Source: Bacillota bacterium
Lineage (GTDB): Bacteria; Bacillota; Clostridia; DSM-8532
Direction: 5' to 3'
Assembly: GCA_023443745.1 (NCBI GenBank)
Contig: JAEZTB010000059.1
Coordinates: 1-64,000, forward strand
DNA: 64,000 bases
Of this stretch, positions 7,635 to 15,475 are shown piece after piece. The translations under genes were made by a program, and so were the position numbers. How positions within the stretch are numbered: position 1 is the first letter of the stretch; the number at the start of each line of letters is the position of its first letter. The notes under the pieces are model-generated. The model saw nothing but the letters and a program-made list of their open reading frames with translations, searched no databases and was not told where the DNA came from.

Positions 7635-8724
7635 TAAATTCACCACTCATATAAAGCTTTTCAAGATTGTGTCCCTCCCGAAGCTCCCGGTCTGTTGCAT
7701 TGGCAAGAGAACAAAGTTTATCTTTCGTTAAAATGTAATAACAATCAGGACGCATAATGCGATTTGTCAATAGATTTGTGTTGTGTGAAGTCAAAATAAT
7801 CTGTGTCTCCGTCATCTTTTCCAGCATGGATACAATGCTTTCAGAAAGCTCGTAGTGGTAATATGCATCAAACTCATCTATAAACATAAGTGAAACGTCA
7901 TTACAGGTCTTATACCAGTAAAAGAAAGTATACAAAGCTTTAGTACCACTTGAAGCAACCTTGAAAAAAGGTAATGGCGTATCAGTCTTAAAATATAAAC
8001 GTTTTTGACCATCGTTATCCTCTTTGAAAATTAAATCATCTTCAACTCCAGCTTTGTGAAGAAAGCTTTCAAACTCTGATAGTATTTCAGAATCAAAAAT
8101 AAAATCAATATAATCAGTACTTTTACTTTTGTAGCCTATATATCTGTTTTCATCCAAACTCCTAAACCAGAGCATATTTGAAACATATCTCATCATTTGG
8201 CGGAGTGGATGGCTATTATCAAGAACGGTATTATTTAGAACATACTTGAGAATAGAGTCTACATCTTGAAATGCCCAATTCAAAGTAGGGGCTATTGCTT
8301 TAAGCCCATTTGTGTTTCCTTTCTTTTTTATATAATCATATTCAAATAACATAATATCATCTATAGAAACTCGTTCAAAAGTCAATGTTTGTTTGCTATC
8401 TTTGCGATATCTGTAATCAATCTCCTGCTTATCAAACTGGAAAATATAATGAAATTCAGCATAATCATTAAGACTATTAGTATTCAGATAATAATCATAT
8501 AATCCAGGGGTAACATTTTTACTTGATAAATGAGACACGATATCAAACATGGCAAGCCCAAAATTAGATTTTCCAATCGAGTTTTTCCCATATATGATTA
8601 TCTTTCCAAGGAGATTATTTGTAATACATTCGCTATTGAATTTATAGTCACGCACATCAGCGAAATCTAAACGGACTTTATCATTAAAATTTTTAAAGCC
8701 TGAGACTTCAAACAGTTTTAGCAT
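7627..8724 (-). CDS. AAA/ABC-type ATPase (AAA15/AAA21, COG1106-like) of a probable defence pair
   Basis: SMC/ABC-like ATPase of 365 residues. It begins with the family's typical strand (LFEVSGFKNF), Walker A GKNSIGKS at residues 46-53, a degenerate ABC-type signature near 258-265 (ASSGTKAL), Walker B LMFIDE (Asp283, Glu284) and a switch His in ILTSHNTNLL (about 315). The middle (about 110-240) is variable and should carry the specificity or oligomerisation part. This layout is shared by OLD, RloA, AriA of PARIS, AbiEii/Gabija-like ATPases. The start follows AGAGGTG. The gene has a strong promoter and runs into the TOPRIM-like gene, then a terminator, so the pair is an autonomous cassette inserted between conserved operons. 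Confidence 0.88.
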   Translation of the reverse strand: MLKLFEVSGFKNFNDKVRLDFADVRDYKFNSECITNNLLGKIIIYGKNSIGKSNFGLAMFDIVSHLSSKNVTPGLYDYYLNTNSLNDYAEFHYIFQFDKQEIDYRYRKDSKQTLTFERVSIDDIMLFEYDYIKKKGNTNGLKAIAPTLNWAFQDVDSILKYVLNNTVLDNSHPLRQMMRYVSNMLWFRSLDENRYIGYKSKSTDYIDFIFDSEILSEFESFLHKAGVEDDLIFKEDNDGQKRLYFKTDTPLPFFKVASSGTKALYTFFYWYKTCNDVSLMFIDEFDAYYHYELSESIVSMLEKMTETQIILTSHNTNLLTNRIMRPDCYYILTKDKLCSLANATDRELREGHNLEKLYMSGEFNG

Positions 8725-8744
8725 ATATAAACACCTCTGTATCT

Positions 8745-8772
8745 ATTATATCCAAATATAAGAGGAAAACAA
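8745..8772 (-). promoter_or_regulatory. Promoter of the AAA/TOPRIM cassette
   Basis: On the minus strand TTGTTT (8767-8772), 16-bp spacer, TATAAT (8745-8750), 20 bp before the ATPase start. Confidence 0.75.
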
Positions 8773-8773
8773 T

Positions 8774-8800
8774 ATTATCCGTAATATTTTTACGGATAAT
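8774..8800. repeat. Perfect 11-bp inverted repeat next to the cassette promoter
   Basis: ATTATCCGTAA (8774-8784) and its exact complement TTACGGATAAT (8790-8800) with a 5-base loop lie 1 bp upstream of the -35 of the AAA gene and 55 bp beyond the sortase stop codon. On the minus strand it is followed by ATTGTTTT, so it may terminate sortase transcription, or be an operator for the cassette, or both. Confidence 0.6.
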
Positions 8801-8854
8801 TCGTAGAAAAACTCCGGGACAATTGCTTGATTAACATCTGTTTGCTTGGTAGTT

Positions 8855-10390
8855 CTATGGCTGGGTTGTCACGGTGGGGACTGGCGCTGGTGTCGCTGTT
8901 GAAGTAGAAGGCGTTTGTTCGGGTTGAGGCGTTGGCGTTGTGGGAGAAGGTTCCTTAAAAACATTGATGGTATAGGTTCTGGCATAAAGACCGTCGACCG
9001 AAACCACTCGCACAATAATGACATTATCTCCCTCAATCAATGCAAGACTGTCCGGGTTGGCAACGTTACCGTTCAGTGTATAGCTAAGCTTTGCCTTCGG
9101 ATCATCGGCTGTAACCGCTAGTTTGGCGATATTAGCCGAAGTTGGTACTTTTGCTGAAAATAACTTGCCGGTAGTCTTAAAAGGAGGATCCAAAACGACA
9201 TCCTGCCATAGAGCTACAGGGCTCTTATCTGCCTTGCCCGCATCAGGTGTGGGTGAAGTACTCGGTTTTTCTTCATCAGGAGACTTTTCGAGTGCGGATG
9301 GGGTCAATGTTTGGAGATCCGCATTGTTTTGGATGTCATCGGCTTCCGAAACTTGATACTGTAGTAACAGTGACCCAAGGTAAACATTGGACGATATAAT
9401 TTTTTTGCCGCTTTGCCCATCCACTTTTGCATAATCACCTTCAATGCCGCTGCCGTCATAAATCATCTGCCTGACGAGTTTCGCGTGAATAACCGTCCGC
9501 CCGTCTTTTCCATAGCTCTCATCGCATGTTGACAATGTAATAATTTTGTCCTGGGGCGATATGGAAACGCCAAAGTCCTGCTCGGATTTTCCCTTAATTG
9601 TTTCCAGAAAACTTAAGAAATCCGCATCGTCAGTAAAGGTTGTTCTCCGGTAATCAAAGCTTGATTCCGATGAATAAGCCGAAAAAACCTGATATTCAAG
9701 ATGCATGCTAAGAAAATCCAAGTAAATCGTCGTATTCTTACTGTATTTTTCTTTGTCATCAGGATAATCTCTGAGATTACCGAACATGGACATATCTTTC
9801 ATGGCATGACCATAGAGGATAGTATTCTTGTCGGGTTCCGTATTCATATTGACTACATCCATGAAGATTGATCCGGAATAGGATTTGTTTTTATAAAAGT
9901 CATGTGTCAAATAAAATTCATTATCACTGTTCTGCATAACGGGGTAATCGATTATTTTGCGAAAACCAGGCATGCTGATCCACCCCACCAAATCGGCATT
10001 TTGTGCCTTTAAGGCGGAATAAACCTTGAAAATGCCTTCCGGGTTCAATTCGTTGGGATCGCCCTTGAGAACGGTATATGGAAGTGGTGAAGGGGAAGTC
10101 ATACCCTCGGTCGCGTCACGGTTTGAAGGATCTGGCTCTCCCGTGGCATCCGCGGGTTCCCAGGTAGGGCCATCAGGGTGTTGTATGGAAGCCCGAATGC
10201 TCGCATATGTTTTGTTCTCTTTATAATAGGCATAAAGCTTGGTTGCTAGTTTAAAAAGCGAAAACAAGAAGATACTGACAAAAACAAGCAAAAGCAGTGT
10301 CCGAGGCAAATCCCTGAAAGAAATTTGCTTTTTTGCGGATTTTTCTTTGGGCTTTTCAGGCAGTTCATTGTCAGGCGTTAAACTCTTCAT
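8855..10390 (-). CDS. srtB: Class B sortase with an extracellular cadherin-like C-terminal extension
   Basis: Membrane transpeptidase that cleaves a sorting signal and links surface proteins to peptidoglycan. A cytoplasmic basic N-terminus is followed by one membrane span (about 31-50), a linker, and the sortase domain (about 115-310) with the catalytic His195 in LYGHAMKD, Cys289 in LSTCDES and Arg307 in KLVRQ. The helix-rich spacing between His and Cys fits class B. Unlike ordinary sortases, which end here, the protein continues for about 200 residues: a Ser/Pro/Thr linker, a cadherin-like beta-sandwich (about 405-490, ending YTINVFKEP) and a Pro/Thr tail. The wall protein at 15476-16336 ends in NPKTADNG plus membrane span, a plausible substrate. 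The start has GAGGAG 13 bp upstream, a little far. Confidence 0.92.
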   Translation of the reverse strand: MKSLTPDNELPEKPKEKSAKKQISFRDLPRTLLLLVFVSIFLFSLFKLATKLYAYYKENKTYASIRASIQHPDGPTWEPADATGEPDPSNRDATEGMTSPSPLPYTVLKGDPNELNPEGIFKVYSALKAQNADLVGWISMPGFRKIIDYPVMQNSDNEFYLTHDFYKNKSYSGSIFMDVVNMNTEPDKNTILYGHAMKDMSMFGNLRDYPDDKEKYSKNTTIYLDFLSMHLEYQVFSAYSSESSFDYRRTTFTDDADFLSFLETIKGKSEQDFGVSISPQDKIITLSTCDESYGKDGRTVIHAKLVRQMIYDGSGIEGDYAKVDGQSGKKIISSNVYLGSLLLQYQVSEADDIQNNADLQTLTPSALEKSPDEEKPSTSPTPDAGKADKSPVALWQDVVLDPPFKTTGKLFSAKVPTSANIAKLAVTADDPKAKLSYTLNGNVANPDSLALIEGDNVIIVRVVSVDGLYARTYTINVFKEPSPTTPTPQPEQTPSTSTATPAPVPTVTTQP

Positions 10391-10524
10391 AAACTCAACT
10401 TATTCTCCTCAATCAATCAGGGCAATACCGGCTCACAAGAACACCAGCTAGAATATTGTCTCACAATTCCATTATACACCGCGGACATGCGGGGTTCATG
10501 CATTCTATCATTTTTTTGCGGCTT

Positions 10525-12030
10525 CTAACCGCCAATCTGCTTTGCAACCCGGTTCAAGTACTTATCATAAACCTGAATAACAATACCGTTGGTCAGATCG
10601 GATTCCTTTATGCCCTTGATAAGGAGGGTATAATTACCCGGGTCTTTCGGAATATCGGTCATGATATATTGGCCTTTCATATATACCTCAACCTTGGCGG
10701 TATCTGCGGAAACGGCCATCTGAACGCTCAGTCCGTCAGCGGTCATCTCAGTCTTGTTAATGGTAACTTCAGGAGCTGCCATATCGGTGAATTTACCTTC
10801 GGGAGCAGTTCCTTTAAAATCTTTTCTTACTTCGTCCACTTGTTTTCCAATCACGCGGATGTTGGAAACGTCGCAGTTGCCAAGCCCGCTATTCTCTATG
10901 TGTCCCAGATACCCAACCGCAGCAGGATCCCATTCCATGATGAGGGATTCAATCGTATCGGCGGCAACGCAGTCGCGGCTTGCCAGGATGACACGTGTAT
11001 TCATCTGATCCATCTTGATATCGGAAGTACCGGTTTGGTCAAAGCAAGGCGTCGGGCCGTTCTGAATGCCCTGAAGCCCGTCGATGATAGCAAAATCCAC
11101 GGGTCTTGCAACGAACCAATCGTGAATCCATTTATCGAGTTGGGTTTTATTATGATCGAGGCTTCCCGTTCTGTTTACGTTCATGTATTGCGCCCCGCCG
11201 TATATGGTTGCCGGAGTGGCGCCGATTCCCACGTTTTTGACACTTCCGGATACGACTTCGGTCCAATGGGTCTTCAATGTTGGAACGCTTATGACTACGT
11301 CGGCCTCTTTATACTTTTTATTCATATAAACTTCATCGACAAGAAGGCCGCCCGATACCGGAACCTTGACGATTCCCGGCGAGTCGTAATCCCTCCACTT
11401 GCCGCTATCCTCTTCGATTGCGATGAACTCGTCAACGCCCGGTATGTATTCGGGAGTGTAATTGAGCTGCTGCATGCACTCTTTTGTCGGGAAGGCCGAA
11501 CCTTCCATGATGTATACCTTTCCGTCCGGATTATACTGCCTTATTAGCTCGACTACAGCTCTGGCAACCCGATAATCGGTAGTTGTCCCGTTTACTTCAG
11601 GAGCAAGAGGCTTTCCTTTCCATCCAGGGAGGGTATAGTCGATTGGTGTGACCAGATTAGGCTTGATGACGACCGTCATATTGTTTTTGATAAGTCCCTC
11701 GAAGCCTCCGGCCATATTGACGGCATCGGTTACCATCTGCTTTATCTCTTCGTATTGGATATCCTCGGCCTTTGCCGTCTTTGCCTGAACAACCGATACC
11801 ATGGAAATACCACTACCGGGTGGAGGCGCTGTCGGCTGTGCGCTGACGGACGGTGACGCTGATGGCTCCCCGCTTCCGCCAGGCGTATTGCCTGGAGTTT
11901 GGTTATTAACGGCCTGATACTGGGGATTCAGTTTGATAAGGCCCATGTTGAGCGCCAGGGTGACGGCTGCAATCAGGCATAATGCGACGATTAGGATTAT
12001 CAGCCTGATCTTTTTCGAATTTGCTTTCAT
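10525..12030 (-). CDS. Membrane-anchored DUF362-domain protein
   Basis: 501 residues. One N-terminal membrane anchor (about 8-30) is followed by a Gly/Pro/Ser linker and a DUF362 domain (about 70-400: VVIKPNLV, VYIMEGSAFP, VVISVPTLKTH, AIIDGLQG, DTIESLIMEWD). DUF362 proteins are often annotated as iron-sulfur-related, but I see no Cys-rich ferredoxin motif, so no redox role is assumed. The C-terminal 90 residues look like a beta-sandwich domain. The orientation places the domain outside the cell. It sits between the sortase and a permease in the same direction. Its biochemical role is unknown. Confidence 0.8.
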   Translation of the reverse strand: MKANSKKIRLIILIVALCLIAAVTLALNMGLIKLNPQYQAVNNQTPGNTPGGSGEPSASPSVSAQPTAPPPGSGISMVSVVQAKTAKAEDIQYEEIKQMVTDAVNMAGGFEGLIKNNMTVVIKPNLVTPIDYTLPGWKGKPLAPEVNGTTTDYRVARAVVELIRQYNPDGKVYIMEGSAFPTKECMQQLNYTPEYIPGVDEFIAIEEDSGKWRDYDSPGIVKVPVSGGLLVDEVYMNKKYKEADVVISVPTLKTHWTEVVSGSVKNVGIGATPATIYGGAQYMNVNRTGSLDHNKTQLDKWIHDWFVARPVDFAIIDGLQGIQNGPTPCFDQTGTSDIKMDQMNTRVILASRDCVAADTIESLIMEWDPAAVGYLGHIENSGLGNCDVSNIRVIGKQVDEVRKDFKGTAPEGKFTDMAAPEVTINKTEMTADGLSVQMAVSADTAKVEVYMKGQYIMTDIPKDPGNYTLLIKGIKESDLTNGIVIQVYDKYLNRVAKQIGG

Positions 12031-12102
12031 ATAAATTCTCCCCTCAATTCTCCATACACGCTATCGATCCGTTGGTAACTTTAAATGGCAGGTTGCATTA
12101 AA

Positions 12103-12999
12103 TCAGTGATATATCATGCCTATCAGTAAAGAATATGCAATAAGCAGCAGCGTATAAAGAACTATGAATATTGGACGCAGAATGGCGGCAAGGGCCATCA
12201 GCGGTGTTATCCGCGTTGCCGGGCCGACCAGGAGAAACGCCATCGCCGCCCCCTTGCCCATGCCCGTGTTCATAAACTCCCGGACTACGGCTATTACCCC
12301 GCCTCCGCATGCATACAGCGGTACTCCCATTAAAGCAGCCTTGAGAACGGCAAAGAAGCCGTTACCCGCAAAAACGCTCTGCAGCCAGGCTTTCGGTATG
12401 AAAACATCAATAACGGCGCTGAGCATAACACCCATTAGCATATAAAAACCGATGAATTGCAGGGTTTTTGCGCAATTGCGGAAAAGAGTTCTTATGTTGA
12501 ATTTGCCCACGTATTTTTCTTCCCCGCCATTTGAATCGTATGCCTTTACCCGGGGGTTTACAATCAAACGAAAGGGTATCCGGTAGAGAATCATTCCGAG
12601 GACAAAGCCGAAAGCAAGTACGGCCAACAACCTCACCAATGCGATCTCGGCTCCGAGGCCGCCCCATGTGATGAAAAACAACTGTGGATTCATCATTGAG
12701 GACACCGCGAGAAACGTAATCAAAGGCGATATGTTAATTCCCGCCCGGTACAATTGTAGAACGACCGGAATCGTGCCATAGGTGCATAAGGGTGAAGCTG
12801 CTCCCAATATGGCTGCGAATACGACCGACAGCACAGGAGACTTTCCGAGCACCTTAACCATCAGCTCGGTCCATGACGTAAATCTTAAAAGCTCTCCTAC
12901 AATAACGCCGACAACCATATAAGGCGCCAATTCCAGAAGCAAATACCCTGAATTATAAAAAACCAGCAGGATTTTGTCCAAAAATGAATATGTATACAT
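12103..12999 (-). CDS. Permease of the COG0701/ArsP family (metal or organoarsenical efflux)
   Basis: An integral membrane protein of 298 residues with about eight hydrophobic segments. The two family motifs are present: ASPLCTYGTIPV near residue 70 in the first half and ACGGGVIAVVREF in the second half, each contributing Cys residues that bind the substrate in characterised relatives (ArsP, Cu/Zn exporters). The region between the halves (about 165-195) is a hydrophilic cytoplasmic loop. The ATG at 12999 follows AAAGGAG. A long hairpin structure lies just upstream (13027-13100). Substrate cannot be decided; there is no ArsR-type regulator next to it. Confidence 0.87.
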   Translation of the reverse strand: MYTYSFLDKILLVFYNSGYLLLELAPYMVVGVIVGELLRFTSWTELMVKVLGKSPVLSVVFAAILGAASPLCTYGTIPVVLQLYRAGINISPLITFLAVSSMMNPQLFFITWGGLGAEIALVRLLAVLAFGFVLGMILYRIPFRLIVNPRVKAYDSNGGEEKYVGKFNIRTLFRNCAKTLQFIGFYMLMGVMLSAVIDVFIPKAWLQSVFAGNGFFAVLKAALMGVPLYACGGGVIAVVREFMNTGMGKGAAMAFLLVGPATRITPLMALAAILRPIFIVLYTLLLIAYSLLIGMIYH

Positions 13000-13026
13000 G
13001 CATCTCCTTTATATCGTTTCTAGATG

Positions 13027-13100
13027 CAAAAATACGGGGATTTTGGAATAGACTCCTCATTTTCGACTCTGAGGAAAAATCTTCTTCCTTGATCCCCGTA
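13027..13100 (-). terminator. Nested hairpin plus T tract between the glycosidase and permease genes
   Basis: On the minus strand TACGGGGAT (13092-13100) pairs with ATCCCCGTA (13033-13041), enclosing a smaller stem CCTCA/TGAGG (13070-13074 with 13055-13059), then ATTTTTG. It can end transcription of the glycosidase gene. Because it lies in the 5' leader of the permease, it might also be a regulated attenuator. Confidence 0.6.
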
Positions 13101-13135
13101 AAGCCCTTTTTATCTTTCCTCCATAGCAGCGTTAC

Positions 13136-15247
13136 TCACTCGTAGATACAGATTTCAGCAGCCTGAGCGCCTTTTTCGAATGTTCCGGAATTCTGTGTGA
13201 AGACAAACTGTACAAAAGCAGCGTCGGTCGCGGCAAAATCAATGATGACCAAATTACCTGTCTGGGGATCAAACTGGTACTGTGTTGACGGCACGACCGT
13301 CGTAAAGCTCTTCCCATCCTTACTGACCTGAATCTCAAAGGTCTGGGTGCGCGGACCCCAAATCGCTGCGGGATTAAGCATTACAACTGCTGTTTTAATT
13401 TTGAAGGTTCCCTTCAGGTCGATCTTCATGGTATTCGGGAAAGCGGCGCCTTCCCAGTATGTCAGATTCTTGCCGTCATTTACATTTTTCGTCACATAGA
13501 CATCTGTATGCAGACCGCTCTCGACGGGTTTGTTAAGAGCCAGATTTTCGCCGGAGGGTAGCTCGGGGACCACCGGCTCATCCTTTTTAAAGCCTGCAGG
13601 AACTTCAGCTTTAGACTGATCTGGCGTGGCAACGCGTGTAACTATGGGCGCCGGCCTTGTATTGTGAGTTCCGGAAACCGCAGGGGCAGGTGTCTCAGGA
13701 GTCTTTAAAAATTCCACAGTAATATTGGCGGTGTATGAATTGATTTTTGCCTTGAGTTCCTTATCGTTAGTGATTTTCTTTCCGTTTATAACCACATTTT
13801 TAATGGCCACGTTTTCGATCATATGCTCTTCATCATATCCGTAGATACGGGACGGGGGTGTGACACCCGAGTCCGATTTAAGGACTGTCAGATTCTCAAC
13901 CAGAACATCTTTGATCTTACCGCGGTTTGCTGTCGATGACCAACCGCTTGCGGCGATGTTGAAGTCGATGAGTTGATTGTTATCCCCTGCATCTCCTTTG
14001 CCCATCAAAGCATTTTCAACGACGATATTGCTATATGTAACATTCTGAACAAGCGCATCATCGGAGTTATGGATGGACAGCACCGGCTTGTGGAAGTTAT
14101 AAAGTACAGTGATATTCTTAAAGGTGATGTTTGAAATCTTGGAATTGTCCATTTTGCCCTTGTTGGTTTCATATCCTATTTCACAGGACTGGGCGAGATC
14201 TGTCCAGACCTGCACGTTGTCAAAGGTAATTTTGTCTGAGTTCGTACCATAATTTTTCACAACGAGGGAGTCATCCCAGCTGCGCACAAAGCAGTCCTTG
14301 ACGTTGTAATTCAGGCACGACTGAAAAGTAAAACCGTCGCCGTTAGGACGCGCTGAAATGATTTTGACATTTGAGATTTCTGCGCCGTCGGATTGGTAGG
14401 AATTGAAGCACCAGGCATTGGAATTGTGGATGATAATACCCTCGACCTTTATATTGCGCGAATTGCGGAAATCAATCGGTACTCTGGCGAATTCGCCTTG
14501 TGAGACCCACGATTCGTGCAGTGACCCGTCAATCATTCCCCTGCCGCGGATTGTCACGTTCTTTGCATTTTCGGCAATGACTGAACCGCGCAATATCGCA
14601 CCGCCGGCCAGGTAAAGTGTCTGATTGTCCTTTAGTACCAGGCTCTCAATTTCCCAGTCACCCGGCTCTATAAAAATGACGTTGGGATCGTTTTTGTCAG
14701 GGACATCTTTTTCAAGCGGATTGGCAAAAACATGCATGGCTTTGTTGGCGGATCCGTTGAACTGTACGGTATATTGACCGGGTTTAGATAATGTGAACAT
14801 GACATGTCCATCCTTGACTTCAGCCTGTACGCCTGCTGAAACAGGCGAAACTACTGCAGACGTGATCGTATCGGTCAGGCCTGTCATCCGGATGTCGATG
14901 GTAACTTCGCCCTCAAAATCGAAATACGCCATCGGAGTCGATGAGAGCTTTGGTGTTTTGCTCCAGGCATGCGTGTTATTGACCACGGCATTATAAACAA
15001 ATACCGGCTGACCTTCAACAGTCATCGTAGCATCAGTTGAAGCGGTTATCGTTTTAGGTGCATCATAGAGAGTTAGCTTTGCTGGAGATCCCTGGGGCAC
15101 AGTTTCTTCGATCTTCTTTGGGGTAGGTGTGGAATTGGCCCTGGTAGCCATACTGGGCGCAAAAAGCTGAAAAGCGGCGAATGCGACAATTGCAAAGGCA
15201 AGAATTCCAAGAATAATCAGTTGGGAAATTCCTTTTTTTAGCTTCAT
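13136..15247 (-). CDS. Cell-surface beta-helix glycoside hydrolase (clan GH-N, GH28/GH49-like) with discoidin domain
   Basis: 703 residues. An uncleaved-looking N-terminal anchor (about 9-32), an N-terminal beta domain, a right-handed parallel beta-helix (about 190-480) and a C-terminal F5/8 type C (CBM32-like) domain (about 570-703, VESGLHTDVYVTKNVND to the end). Within the helix, NGDGF and SWDDSL place three Asp residues 21 and 22 apart, the same spacing as the three catalytic Asp of GH28 polygalacturonases; GH49 dextranases use an analogous trio. The GHG motif of GH28 is replaced by SCEIGYE, so it is not a standard polygalacturonase. With two GH65 phosphorylases in the same regulon an alpha-glucan substrate (GH49-like activity) is attractive but unproven. 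Controlled by the operator at 15285. Confidence 0.82.
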   Translation of the reverse strand: MKLKKGISQLIILGILAFAIVAFAAFQLFAPSMATRANSTPTPKKIEETVPQGSPAKLTLYDAPKTITASTDATMTVEGQPVFVYNAVVNNTHAWSKTPKLSSTPMAYFDFEGEVTIDIRMTGLTDTITSAVVSPVSAGVQAEVKDGHVMFTLSKPGQYTVQFNGSANKAMHVFANPLEKDVPDKNDPNVIFIEPGDWEIESLVLKDNQTLYLAGGAILRGSVIAENAKNVTIRGRGMIDGSLHESWVSQGEFARVPIDFRNSRNIKVEGIIIHNSNAWCFNSYQSDGAEISNVKIISARPNGDGFTFQSCLNYNVKDCFVRSWDDSLVVKNYGTNSDKITFDNVQVWTDLAQSCEIGYETNKGKMDNSKISNITFKNITVLYNFHKPVLSIHNSDDALVQNVTYSNIVVENALMGKGDAGDNNQLIDFNIAASGWSSTANRGKIKDVLVENLTVLKSDSGVTPPSRIYGYDEEHMIENVAIKNVVINGKKITNDKELKAKINSYTANITVEFLKTPETPAPAVSGTHNTRPAPIVTRVATPDQSKAEVPAGFKKDEPVVPELPSGENLALNKPVESGLHTDVYVTKNVNDGKNLTYWEGAAFPNTMKIDLKGTFKIKTAVVMLNPAAIWGPRTQTFEIQVSKDGKSFTTVVPSTQYQFDPQTGNLVIIDFAATDAAFVQFVFTQNSGTFEKGAQAAEICIYE

Positions 15248-15284
15248 ATCTATTCTCCTTGATTGACACGAATAGAGGCTTTTA

Positions 15285-15335
15285 GTTTATCGTTTAACTT
15301 GTTCATATTGTACCATAATGATTTTTAAGGCGCAA
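15285..15335 (-). promoter_or_regulatory. Promoter and LacI-type operator of the beta-helix glycosidase
   Basis: Minus strand TTGCGC (15330-15335), 17-bp spacer, TACAAT (15307-15312). The operator GTTTATCGTTTAAC (15285-15298, one mismatch to GTTTAnCGnTAAAC) starts 8 bp beyond the -10 box. Confidence 0.8.
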
Positions 15336-15376
15336 CCTTTTTAGTTTAATACGACGAAAAAAACTTGACAATAGTA

Positions 15377-15405
15377 TTGACAGTCTATCCAGCATTTGCT
15401 ATACT
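15377..15405 (+). promoter_or_regulatory. Strong sigma-A promoter of the wall-anchored protein
   Basis: TTGACA (15377-15382), 17-bp spacer, TATACT (15400-15405). A second TTGACA at 15365-15370 is too far from this -10. Confidence 0.88.
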
Positions 15406-15414
15406 GAGGTCAAA

Positions 15415-15450
15415 GTTTATCGCTAAACTTGATGAGGTTGAACGGTAAAC
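15415..15450 (+). promoter_or_regulatory. Tandem LacI-type operators
   Basis: GTTTATCGCTAAAC (15415-15428, exact match to the shared pattern) begins 9 bp after the -10 box; GTTGAACGGTAAAC (15437-15450, one mismatch) follows with centres 22 bp apart, two helical turns. Two sites on one face should give tight repression of this promoter. Confidence 0.82.
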
Positions 15451-15475
15451 CAAAATATTAAAGGGAGGCTCATTC

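Noticed and set aside
10456..11547. 363-codon open frame on the plus strand
   Set aside because: It lies fully antisense to the DUF362 gene, shows no family motifs and has a residue pattern of a reverse-frame shadow.
15365..15370. Second TTGACA as alternative -35 of the wall-protein promoter
   Set aside because: Its distance to TATACT is 29 bp, too long; the copy at 15377 gives the ideal 17 bp.
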